Assembly (NCBI GenBank): GCA_016938685.1
Contig: JAFGUD010000315.1
Span: 1-33,651 of the forward strand
Origin: Bacteroidales bacterium
GTDB lineage: Bacteria; Bacteroidota; Bacteroidia; Bacteroidales; JAFGUD01
DNA: 33,651 nt
Reading direction: 5' to 3'
In this document: positions 7,762-15,364 of the stretch, one piece after another
Position numbering within the stretch: the stretch's first letter is position 1
How the letters are laid out: each line of letters starts with the position of its first letter
The notes under the pieces: generated by a model
Seen by the model: only the letters and a program-made list of their open reading frames with translations
The model's database searches: none
Told to the model about the DNA's origin: nothing
Position numbers and translations under genes: made by a program

Positions 7762-9193
7762 AAAATTTAAAATAATTATTCTTTTTTATTTGTTCCTATT
7801 TTCAGGCAATATTTTAGCACAAGAAAATGCAACATGGACATTAAACGATTGTATTAAATTTGCATTAAACGAAAATTTACAAATAAAACAAAGCGAAAAT
7901 AATAACAAAATTGCCGAAAATAATTATAAACAAAGCTATCTTATTTTATTGCCAAATTTGAATACAAATGCTGGTAGAAACCTAAATTACGGAGATAAAT
8001 TTAATATTTATACCGGAAATTATGAACAGGGTTTTTCCACCGGAGACAATTTTTCTGTTAGCAGTAATTTGACATTATTTAATGGTTTCTATAATCTTAA
8101 TACCATAAAAAAAAACAAACTTACACTTCTTGCAAAAGAGCAGGAAGCAGAAACCATAAAAAATAACCTAATAATTGATGTTGTCTTTGCTTATTTGAAC
8201 ATATTGTTTAACATGGAGCTGTATAATACTGTTAATCAACAAATTGAAAGCACCAAAAGCGAATATAAAAAAACAAAAATACTTATTGACGCAAACAAAA
8301 TAACAAAAAATACGCTTTTTGATATTGAAGCTCAATTAACAAAAGAAGAGTATTTTCAACTAGATGCACAAAATAATTTAAACTTAGCATACTTAAATTT
8401 ATATTCTTTGTTAAATATTGAATTAAAAGACTCTTTTAAAATTTCGTTACCGGACTCTGAACTTTTGTCACTAATCAAACCGGAATATTCACTAGAAGAA
8501 ATGATTGATTATTCCCTAAAAAACAATCCCAAAGTAACGAGCTCAGAATACGAACAACAGATTGCTGAAACAAACATAAAACTATCAAAAAGTAATATTT
8601 TCCCCAAAATTACAATCTTTGGGCATCTAACAACCAGCTATTCATCAGCATATACTGCAATAGATTACAATTCGGCTCCTGAATTTACAGGAACAAATTC
8701 TACTTTATACATAACAGAATCAGGAGAAAATATATATCAAAAAAATTACAATTACAGCACTTACATAGTAAATTACAACAATCAACTCAACGATAACTTA
8801 TACAATTATTTCGGCGCAAATTTGAGCATACCTATTTTCAACGGTGGAGTAGTTCATAACAATATTCAAAATTCGAAAATTGAATTTGAAAATGCCAATT
8901 ATTCTTTGGAAATTACAAAAAATGAAATTACAGAAATCATAACAAAAGCATATTACGAAGCAGAATTAGCATTTAAAAAATATGTTTTTTCAGAAAAAAT
9001 GTACAAAGCACAAAAACTATCTTACGAAAACGCCAAACAAAAATATAACGCCGGAACAATTAGTTTTTTTGATTTTAGACTTTCTAAAGCCGAACTTTAC
9101 AACGTAAACTCCGAAATGGTTCAAGCAAAATATGATTACTTATTCAAAACATTAGTGCTTGATTTTTATATGGATAAAAAGGCTTTTTTCTAA
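7754..9193 (+). CDS. TolC-family outer-membrane efflux protein
   Basis: This 479-aa protein has a signal peptide (about 1-22, ending LAQ) and then two TolC/OEP repeats. The first starts at WTLNDCIKFALNENLQI (about 27-43); the second starts at YSLEEMIDYSLKNNPKV (about 247-263). Long helical stretches and a strand-rich central segment follow. It would form the outer-membrane exit duct with the HlyD-like adaptor, whose gene overlaps it by 8 nt. It is the last gene of the RiPP cluster on this strand. A dedicated TolC encoded within the cluster is common in Bacteroidota peptide exporters. Confidence 0.93.
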   Translation: MIKKFKIIILFYLFLFSGNILAQENATWTLNDCIKFALNENLQIKQSENNNKIAENNYKQSYLILLPNLNTNAGRNLNYGDKFNIYTGNYEQGFSTGDNFSVSSNLTLFNGFYNLNTIKKNKLTLLAKEQEAETIKNNLIIDVVFAYLNILFNMELYNTVNQQIESTKSEYKKTKILIDANKITKNTLFDIEAQLTKEEYFQLDAQNNLNLAYLNLYSLLNIELKDSFKISLPDSELLSLIKPEYSLEEMIDYSLKNNPKVTSSEYEQQIAETNIKLSKSNIFPKITIFGHLTTSYSSAYTAIDYNSAPEFTGTNSTLYITESGENIYQKNYNYSTYIVNYNNQLNDNLYNYFGANLSIPIFNGGVVHNNIQNSKIEFENANYSLEITKNEITEIITKAYYEAELAFKKYVFSEKMYKAQKLSYENAKQKYNAGTISFFDFRLSKAELYNVNSEMVQAKYDYLFKTLVLDFYMDKKAFF

Positions 9194-9454
9194 TTTTTTT
9201 CAGGTCTGAAGTAAAATTTTGCTTAATTAAGAGATAACTTATCCAGATGAGCAAATTTTATCAACAACACTTATTAGAAATCAAAATAAACTAAATTTTC
9301 AGCAACTAACTGGCATATTTTCAACAGAAGCACACGTATTTACCTGCAAATTTTCGTACAATAAAAAACAACACTTTTCTAACCTTTCGTCAAAATTATT
9401 CACTATTGATTTTTTTAAAATTTACTTTTATTCTGAATTTTATAAAAAAAAAGA
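9194..9454. other. Non-coding gap after the RiPP cluster
   Basis: This 261-bp AT-rich stretch has no gene. AAAATTTTGCT (9213-9223) and AGCAAATTTT (9250-9259) form an imperfect inverted repeat with one bulge, without a clean T-run after it. It could be a weak terminator. I see no exact TAnnTTTG promoter box before the next gene. Confidence 0.35.
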
Positions 9455-10771
9455 ATGAAAAAAAACAATCTTTTCCCCCGAAATGCAAGTTATTGGAACA
9501 AACTTGTTCAAAAGTTTTATAATCTGAATGCAAAGATTTCAAAACTTATTTTTACTAAAACCACATCTGCAACAGAAATAAATTTTTTACTTGAAAGATT
9601 AAATAAACTGTTTAAAAAACTAAGTCATTTAAAAACTAAGGTTGGTTTTAAAATTGCCGGAACTGCTTTGGCGTTAATGCTTGCAACAACATCAGCAAAT
9701 GCGCAAAATTTTACAAATATCGGCTTCCTTCAGGCTAACGGAACAGATATTGACGTAGGATATTTATCAAATCCATTTTTTGCAGATATAGATAATGATG
9801 GAGATTTAGATTTATTCCTAGGCGGATATGCCGGAAATATAAAAGTATTTTCAAACAATGGACAAGGAGTTTTTTCTGCCGGTATAAATCTTCAGGCAAA
9901 TGGGTCGGACATTAACGTAGGAGGATATTCAAGTCCGGCTTTTGCAGATTTAGACGAAGACGGAGATTTAGACCTTTTTATTGGCAATTACTCGGGATAT
10001 ATTGTTGTTTTTACAAATAATGGAAGTGGAATTTTTTCAGGCTTAGGTCTTTTTCAGGCAAATGGAGCAAATTTAGATGTAGGCGATTATGCTACTATTG
10101 TTTTTACAGACTTCGAAAATGATGGAGATTTAGACTTATTTGTGGGTAATTATGACGGAAATATCAAAGGATATCTCAATAATGGAAGTGGAATTTTTAC
10201 AGGTGGTGGAAATTTTATTGCAGATGGAACCGAAATTGATGTAGGTAAATTTGCAAAACCTTTTTTTGTTGATATTGATGACGACAGTGACATAGATTTA
10301 CTAGTAGGAAACTATTACGGTAACATCAATGTATTTATAAAAAACACATCTTTTTTTGCTTCTTCAGACCTAATGGCAGATGGAAGCGAAATCGACGTTG
10401 GATTAATTGCCAGTCCTACTTTTGTAGATATTGACAGTGATGGTGATTTGGATCTCATTGTTGGAGATTATTACGGAACGATTAGCTTTTTTAAAAATTT
10501 GGAAATAAATGTTAATAATAGTAAACTTCAAGAGTCTGAAATTACAGTTTCACCAAATCCTACTAAAAATTTAATAACAATATCATATCTTGAAAATCTT
10601 GAAAATTACAATGTTCAAATTATCGACATAAGCGGGAAAATTGTAGAATCATATACTAATCTAAATGAGAACAGTTTGCAAATTGATTTAAGTGGGCATA
10701 ATAAAGGCATATATATTTTGAAAATATTTAATGATAATGTCATAAAGACTTCAAAAATAATTTTGGAGTAA
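9455..10771 (+). CDS. VCBS/FG-GAP-like repeat protein with type IX sorting tail
   Basis: This 438-aa protein is predicted to be secreted or surface-attached. After an unusual 62-residue lysine-rich N-terminal extension comes a signal-peptide core (about 64-84, ending ANAQ). Five repeats follow with calcium-binding loops of the type DIDNDGDLDL at residues 111, 165, 219, 273 and 325, spaced 54, 54, 54 and 52 residues apart. Each repeat contains a DVG...PxFxD...GNYxGNI pattern, as expected for beta-propeller blades. The fourth loop is degenerate (DIDDDSDIDL). Residues about 358-438 (SPNPTKN...IYILKI...) are a Por-type C-terminal sorting domain. Five blades are few for a whole propeller. A hairpin terminator follows. 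I see no evidence linking it to the peptide cluster upstream. Confidence 0.85.
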   Translation: MKKNNLFPRNASYWNKLVQKFYNLNAKISKLIFTKTTSATEINFLLERLNKLFKKLSHLKTKVGFKIAGTALALMLATTSANAQNFTNIGFLQANGTDIDVGYLSNPFFADIDNDGDLDLFLGGYAGNIKVFSNNGQGVFSAGINLQANGSDINVGGYSSPAFADLDEDGDLDLFIGNYSGYIVVFTNNGSGIFSGLGLFQANGANLDVGDYATIVFTDFENDGDLDLFVGNYDGNIKGYLNNGSGIFTGGGNFIADGTEIDVGKFAKPFFVDIDDDSDIDLLVGNYYGNINVFIKNTSFFASSDLMADGSEIDVGLIASPTFVDIDSDGDLDLIVGDYYGTISFFKNLEINVNNSKLQESEITVSPNPTKNLITISYLENLENYNVQIIDISGKIVESYTNLNENSLQIDLSGHNKGIYILKIFNDNVIKTSKIILE

Positions 10772-10785
10772 GTTTAATTTTAAAT

Positions 10786-10814
10786 AAAACTCTCGATTAT
10801 AATCGAAAGTTTTT
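10786..10814 (+). terminator. Terminator of the repeat-protein gene
   Basis: AAAACT (10786-10791) and TCGATT (10793-10798) pair with AATCGA (10801-10806) and AGTTTT (10808-10813), leaving one mismatch and a tight loop. The 3' arm ends in Ts. It lies 14 nt after the stop codon. Confidence 0.7.
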
Positions 10815-10831
10815 AAATAATTCTTAACTAC

Positions 10832-10978
10832 TAATGCGGATTAAGAGTTGAAAAGTACTGGCAGGTGGAAAACACCTGCCACAGCCACTTTGCCTAAATC
10901 AAATGTTTTCACCTGATTTAAACAAAACACCTAATATGCTGATTTTATGTTCGGTGTTTAAACCCTTAATTCGCATTA
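10832..10978. repeat. 147-bp structured element: long inverted repeat around three hairpins
   Basis: The outer arms 10832-10849 and 10961-10978 pair over 18 positions with one G-T wobble and one mismatch. Inside lie GGCAGGTG/CACCTGCC (10860-10867/10873-10880, perfect, GAAAA loop), TAAATCA/TGATTTA (10895-10901/10914-10920) and AAACACC/GGTGTTT (10925-10931/10953-10959). An alternative pairing also exists: the first hairpin's 5' arm and loop (10862-10874) match 10904-10915 (TGTTTTCACCTG) with one bulge. It could be a MITE-like repeat or a structured non-coding RNA. Neither is established. Confidence 0.6.
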
Positions 10979-11092
10979 CTAACTTAATTAGAAAACTCTC
11001 ACACACCACGCACTCCAGTTATTTATTTAATAAATTTCAAACTCTCACTTTCAAACAACACAAAATCAAAGTTAATTTTAAATTCATGCAAA

Positions 11093-11100
11093 TAATTTTG
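11093..11100 (+). promoter_or_regulatory. TAnnTTTG -7 box for the EF-G gene
   Basis: TAATTTTG is an exact match to the Bacteroidota sigma-ABfr -7 consensus. It ends two bases before the upstream in-frame ATG at 11103 and would place the transcript start near 11105. This supports 11196 as the translation start with a leader of about 90 nt. No clear -33 TTTG was found. Confidence 0.55.
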
Positions 11101-11195
11101 TTATGAAGAAAAATAGTTATTTCTTTGTAAACTTTTTTGCCTGGCAGAAACTACAAACTACTAAAAATCAAATAATTACAAAGAAAATTTCAGAA

Positions 11196-13274
11196 ATGAG
11201 TTTAAGCAAATTAAGAAATATCGGCATCGCAGCGCACATCGACGCAGGAAAAACTACCGTTACAGAAAGAATACTTTTTTACACAGGAGTAAATAGAAAA
11301 ATGGGGGAAGTTCACGACGGTCAAGCTACAATGGACTTTATGAAACAAGAACAAGAAAGAGGAATTACTATTGCTTCGGCAGCAATTTCTTGTGCTTGGA
11401 ATGACCACAGTGTTAATATTATAGATACTCCCGGACACGTTGACTTTACTATTGAAGTTGAACGTTCTTTAAGAGTAATCGACGGAATGGTAGCGGTTTT
11501 CTGTGCTGTTTCGGGTGTTGAACCACAAAGCGAAACTGTATGGCATCAAGCTGACAGATATAGAGTTCCTCGTATTGCTTTCGTGAATAAAATGGATAGA
11601 CAAGGAGCTGATTTTATCGGTGCTGTTTCTCAAATGAACGAATATCTTGACGCAAACGCGTTTGCTTTTCAGCTGCCAATGGGAGCCGAAGAAGAATTTG
11701 AAGGAATGGTTGATTTAATCACTCTAAAAGCTTTTAAATTTGATGATACCACCAGATTTGAAATTGAAATTCCCGAAGAATACAAAGAAAAAGCAAAAGA
11801 ACTAAGAGACGAACTCATAGAAAAACTTGCTGAATACGACGATGAACTAATGGAATTATTCTTTGATGAACAAGAGATTCCTGCCGAACTATTAAAAAAA
11901 GTCGCAAGAAAAGCAACATTAAAACTTCTTATTACTCCGGTTTTTTGTGGTTCTGCTTACAAAAACAAAGGCGTGCAACTTGTTTTAGACGCTGTTATTG
12001 ATTACTTACCTTCTCCAATTGATGTTGGAGCAGTTGTTGGAGTTGATGTTGATGACGAAGAAAAAACTATCACCAGAAATCCTTCTTGCAAAGATCCTTT
12101 TTCTGCTCTGGCTTTCAAACTAATCAACGACCCGTTTGTAGGACAACAAACATTTATCAGAATTTTTTCCGGCACCCTGAAAAGCGGAATGGCAATTATG
12201 AACACAACAAAAGGTAAAAAAGAAAGAATCGGTCGTATTTTTAGAATAAAAGCAAAAGAAAGAGAAGAAATTAGTGAAGCAACAGCAGGCGAAATTGTTG
12301 CACTTGTTGGATTAAAACTAACAAAAACAGGAGATACATTAACCGATATGGACGCACCATTATTTCTTGAAAACATTCACATTCCACCTCCTGTAATTGA
12401 AATGAAAATTACACCTGAAAAAAGAAACGAGCAAGAAAAACTCGGAATGTCTTTAAGCAAATTGGCTAATGAAGATCCGTCATTTAATGTTCGTTTTGAC
12501 GAAGAAACCGAAGAAACAATTATTGCCGGAATGGGCGAATTACACCTTGAAATTTTAATTGACAGACTAAAAGATGAATTTAAAGTAAATGTTGAAGTAG
12601 GTGCTCCAAGTGTTTCATTACGAGAAACTTTCACTGCCGAAAAACAGTTACGTTACAGATATGCTAAACAATCCGGTGGTAAAGGACAATTCGCTGAAAT
12701 TGAATTCAGAATTGAGCCTAATCATGGCAAAGGATTTGAATTTGTTGATCAAATTAAAGGTGGTTCCATTCCACAAGAATATATTCCTTCTGTTAAAAAA
12801 GGTATTGTAAAAACTTTAGCTGACGGAGTAATGGCAGGTTATCCTGTTGTAGATGCAAAAGTTGTTCTTATCGACGGAAAACACCACCCTGTAGATTCAT
12901 CAGATTTTGCATTCCAAACTTGTGCTTCTATTCTTTTCAAAGACTGTTTCATGAAAGCGAATCCTACTCTATTAGAACCTATCATGAAAATAGAAGTAAA
13001 TACTCCTGACGATTTCATTGGAAACGTAGTTGGTGATTTGAACAAAAGAAGAGGGAAAATTGAATCTATGCGTCGTTACAGAAAAGGTTCACAAAAACTT
13101 AGCGGACATGTACCTTTAATGGAAATGTTTGGTTATGCCACTGCGTTAAGAAACGTAACCAGCGGAAGAGCAAATTATTCAATGGAATTTGCAAATTACG
13201 AACCTGTTACAGCCTCGGTTCAAGAGGCAGTGCTGAAAGAAGTTGCTGAAAAGAAAAGATTAAGACATCAATAG
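11196..13274 (+). CDS. fusA: Elongation factor G, free-standing copy
   Basis: This 692-aa translation GTPase drives ribosomal translocation. All G motifs are canonical: G1 AHIDAGKTT (13-21), G2 RGIT (55-58), G3 DTPGH (77-81), G4 NKMD (131-134) and a G5-like GSA. EF-G domains II-V follow through the usual C-terminus. The frame is open back to an ATG at 11103, but those 31 extra residues are not EF-G-like and the promoter box sits at 11093-11100. I therefore chose 11196, where the protein begins [20 protein letters not shown] as in the family. It is not beside rpsL, rpsG or rpsJ; it stands alone with its own promoter and terminator. It may be a second EF-G paralogue, or the main gene relocated. 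An intact GTPase core argues against a non-hydrolysing EF-G2. Confidence 0.95.
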   Translation: MSLSKLRNIGIAAHIDAGKTTVTERILFYTGVNRKMGEVHDGQATMDFMKQEQERGITIASAAISCAWNDHSVNIIDTPGHVDFTIEVERSLRVIDGMVAVFCAVSGVEPQSETVWHQADRYRVPRIAFVNKMDRQGADFIGAVSQMNEYLDANAFAFQLPMGAEEEFEGMVDLITLKAFKFDDTTRFEIEIPEEYKEKAKELRDELIEKLAEYDDELMELFFDEQEIPAELLKKVARKATLKLLITPVFCGSAYKNKGVQLVLDAVIDYLPSPIDVGAVVGVDVDDEEKTITRNPSCKDPFSALAFKLINDPFVGQQTFIRIFSGTLKSGMAIMNTTKGKKERIGRIFRIKAKEREEISEATAGEIVALVGLKLTKTGDTLTDMDAPLFLENIHIPPPVIEMKITPEKRNEQEKLGMSLSKLANEDPSFNVRFDEETEETIIAGMGELHLEILIDRLKDEFKVNVEVGAPSVSLRETFTAEKQLRYRYAKQSGGKGQFAEIEFRIEPNHGKGFEFVDQIKGGSIPQEYIPSVKKGIVKTLADGVMAGYPVVDAKVVLIDGKHHPVDSSDFAFQTCASILFKDCFMKANPTLLEPIMKIEVNTPDDFIGNVVGDLNKRRGKIESMRRYRKGSQKLSGHVPLMEMFGYATALRNVTSGRANYSMEFANYEPVTASVQEAVLKEVAEKKRLRHQ

Positions 13275-13279
13275 TCATC

Positions 13280-13309
13280 AAAACCCACTTTTATTTAGTG
13301 GGTTTTTTT
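13280..13309 (+). terminator. Terminator of the EF-G gene
   Basis: AAACCCACT (13281-13289) pairs perfectly with AGTGGGTTT (13297-13305) around a 7-nt loop. It is followed by a T-run to 13309. It lies just after the EF-G stop. Confidence 0.92.
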
Positions 13310-13472
13310 ATTATTTTTGCTAAAACAATTGATTCATTATTTTTCAGATTTGTAATTTGATAATAGTTGATTTTCTAGTGTTTACACAAAAAATGATTTT
13401 ACACAAAATTAACTTTTATAACAAAAACAATCGAATATTAGTCAAAATGATTGTTCTAATAAATTATTGAAA

Positions 13473-14597
13473 ATGAAAAAAGAAATTAAAATTTTATTAT
13501 TCATAATTATTACAACTATGCCACTTTTTGCACAACAAGATCACATTGCCAAGTTTTTAAAATGCGGCTTACCCAAACTCGAAGATTATAAATGCTTTGA
13601 TTATTCGACTATTGAAGCTACAAATCCTATTGAATGGGAATTATCTGATGATTATAATAAAAAACAAATCCCCAAAAGATTTTTGGCACAAATGGCTTTT
13701 ATGCGTACGGCTTCTTTTATGGTAATAAAAGACGGAAAAATATTACACGAAGAATATTGGCTAAACTATACTGAAAATTCAAAAATGAATTCTTTTTCTG
13801 TTGCCAAAAGTATTGTTGCTCTTTTAGTTGGAATAGCAATAAAAGATGGTAAAATTCAAAGTATAAACCAGAAAGTAAAAGATTTTATACCTTACTACTC
13901 CGACGGACTAGATAGCAATCTGACAATTATTGATTTATTATCAATGAGTTCCGGAACAAACTGGACAGAAGAATTTGCTAATCCTATGTCTGATATTGCA
14001 ATAGCATATTATGGCTCTTCACTGGATAGCTTGATGATAAAAACTCATTTGGAAGAAAGTCCGGGCAATAAATGGCATTACCAATGTGGCAACACTGTTA
14101 TTTTGGCAATGATTCTGGAAAAAGCTACCGGGCAAAAAATATATGAATACGCCCAAGAAAAGCTTTGGACACCATTAGGAACTACAAACGATGCGTATTG
14201 GGGAAAAGACAATCCTGATGGAATGACAAAAGCATTTTGCTGCTTTTATGCAACTCCAAGAGATTTTGCAAAATTAGGTCTTTTGGTTCTTAATAATGGA
14301 AAATTTAATGGTCAACAAATAGTTCCGGCAGAATTTATCGAAGCAGCAACACAACCAGCTAACTGGCTGACTTACAAAGGCAAACCGGTTGATTTTTACG
14401 GACTTCATTTTTGGTTGGTCAATTTCCACAAAAAGAAAATTCCGTACATGTCGGGTGTTTTTGGGCAATATATATTTATTTTCCCGAAACAAAATGCAGT
14501 TGTTATTCGTTTTGGCGAAATGCTAAACGAATTAAAAATACAACCCATTCATCCTGACGTACCCTTATATCTAAAAGTAGCAGATAAATTTATCTAA
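13473..14597 (+). CDS. Secreted serine hydrolase, class C beta-lactamase fold
   Basis: This 374-aa protein has a signal peptide (about 1-20, ending LFA). The catalytic Ser109-x-x-Lys112 (SVAK) lies within an NSFSVAKSIVALLVG context, and a tyrosine motif Tyr203-Gln-Cys (HYQCGN) replaces the Y-x-N of true class C beta-lactamases. A C-terminal GVFGQYIFIFP segment sits where the KTG element would be. These are traits of the 6-aminohexanoate-dimer hydrolase/esterase-like branch of the beta-lactamase superfamily, so an amidase or esterase is more likely than antibiotic resistance. A TTG codon two codons upstream is in frame, but the ATG at 13473 gives the usual signal peptide. It is followed 18 nt later by the lipoprotein gene. 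Confidence 0.88.
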   Translation: MKKEIKILLFIIITTMPLFAQQDHIAKFLKCGLPKLEDYKCFDYSTIEATNPIEWELSDDYNKKQIPKRFLAQMAFMRTASFMVIKDGKILHEEYWLNYTENSKMNSFSVAKSIVALLVGIAIKDGKIQSINQKVKDFIPYYSDGLDSNLTIIDLLSMSSGTNWTEEFANPMSDIAIAYYGSSLDSLMIKTHLEESPGNKWHYQCGNTVILAMILEKATGQKIYEYAQEKLWTPLGTTNDAYWGKDNPDGMTKAFCCFYATPRDFAKLGLLVLNNGKFNGQQIVPAEFIEAATQPANWLTYKGKPVDFYGLHFWLVNFHKKKIPYMSGVFGQYIFIFPKQNAVVIRFGEMLNELKIQPIHPDVPLYLKVADKFI

Positions 14598-14615
14598 ACT
14601 AAAAACCCAAACGCT

Positions 14616-15332
14616 ATGAAAACAAAACAATTTCTTTTTTCAGCTTTATTTTTAATTACAATTGCGTTATTAGTAAACGCTTGTGCAACAGCATATACTC
14701 CAAATGTTGTTAATGTCCCGTTATTGAATAACAAAACTGAAACACAAATCAGCCTTCACGCAGGAATGAATGGTACTGATGCGCAGGTTACTTATGCTGC
14801 AACAAAAAATATCGGCGTAATGGTAAACTATAGTTACAAAAATAACACATCAGATTCCTCAAGCTCGTTCCATTCACATAATTTTATCGAAGGAGGCATC
14901 GGTTATTATACAGTGTTTTCCAAACAAGGACATTTTGAACTTTTTGCCGGCTATGGAATGGGAAATGTAGAAGCATTAGCAGAAACAAGTATCTCTTCGA
15001 GCTACGTGAATGCTACTTTCCAAAGAATATTTATTCAACCTGATTTTGGCTTTTCTTCTTCATTTTTTGACATAGGTTTTTCACCAAGAGTTGTTTATGT
15101 CATTATGAAACCAGAACAATTTCAGTACTCTTCAATCAATAATTTTTTTGTAGAACCAACAGGAATAATGCGATTTGGATTCAAATATTTCTTTTTCACT
15201 TCGCAAGTAGGTGTTTCGTTACCTCTACAAACTATTGAAAGTTCAGACTGGTTTAATTATAATCCATTTATCATGTCTTTTGGAATGCAAATTAAGCTTT
15301 TCAAAATATACGACCAAAACGCACGCTATTAA
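14616..15332 (+). CDS. Lipoprotein with predicted small outer-membrane barrel
   Basis: This 238-aa protein is of unknown function. The N-terminus has a lysine pair and hydrophobic core, then a lipobox LVNAC with Cys23 as the probable lipidated residue. The rest alternates in pattern with many aromatic residues and glycines (VMVNYSYKN, FELFAGYGMGN, MRFGFKYFFF), as in eight- to ten-strand barrels such as the outer-membrane protein beta-barrel families. It ends LFKIYDQNARY. It lies 18 nt after the hydrolase and 32 nt before the TamL-like gene, so co-transcription is likely. I do not recognise a specific family. Confidence 0.75.
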   Translation: MKTKQFLFSALFLITIALLVNACATAYTPNVVNVPLLNNKTETQISLHAGMNGTDAQVTYAATKNIGVMVNYSYKNNTSDSSSSFHSHNFIEGGIGYYTVFSKQGHFELFAGYGMGNVEALAETSISSSYVNATFQRIFIQPDFGFSSSFFDIGFSPRVVYVIMKPEQFQYSSINNFFVEPTGIMRFGFKYFFFTSQVGVSLPLQTIESSDWFNYNPFIMSFGMQIKLFKIYDQNARY

Positions 15333-15364
15333 TAATTATAAATTACAACATATACTTTTGCTAA

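Larger units (their letters stand above)
10815..11195. other. Intergenic region before EF-G
   Basis: The left half is the structured element at 10832-10978. The right half is AT-rich leader containing the EF-G promoter -7 box at 11093-11100. Open frames that cross it (for example 10903-11106 on the plus strand) have no recognisable protein character. Confidence 0.6.

Noticed and set aside
10903-11106. Possible 67-aa protein on the plus strand
   Set aside because: It lies across the structured element and the EF-G promoter, and its composition looks like translated intergenic DNA.
11103-11195. 31-codon N-terminal extension of EF-G
   Set aside because: It is not EF-G-like, and an exact -7 box ends just before this ATG, so the segment is more likely untranslated leader.
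12002-12376. Minus-strand 124-codon frame inside EF-G
   Set aside because: It is a shadow of a strongly conserved coding sequence on the other strand.
13473-14597. Antibiotic-resistance beta-lactamase
   Set aside because: The SxxK motif is present, but the Y-x-N and KTG motifs of true class C enzymes are replaced; an esterase/amidase of the same fold fits better.
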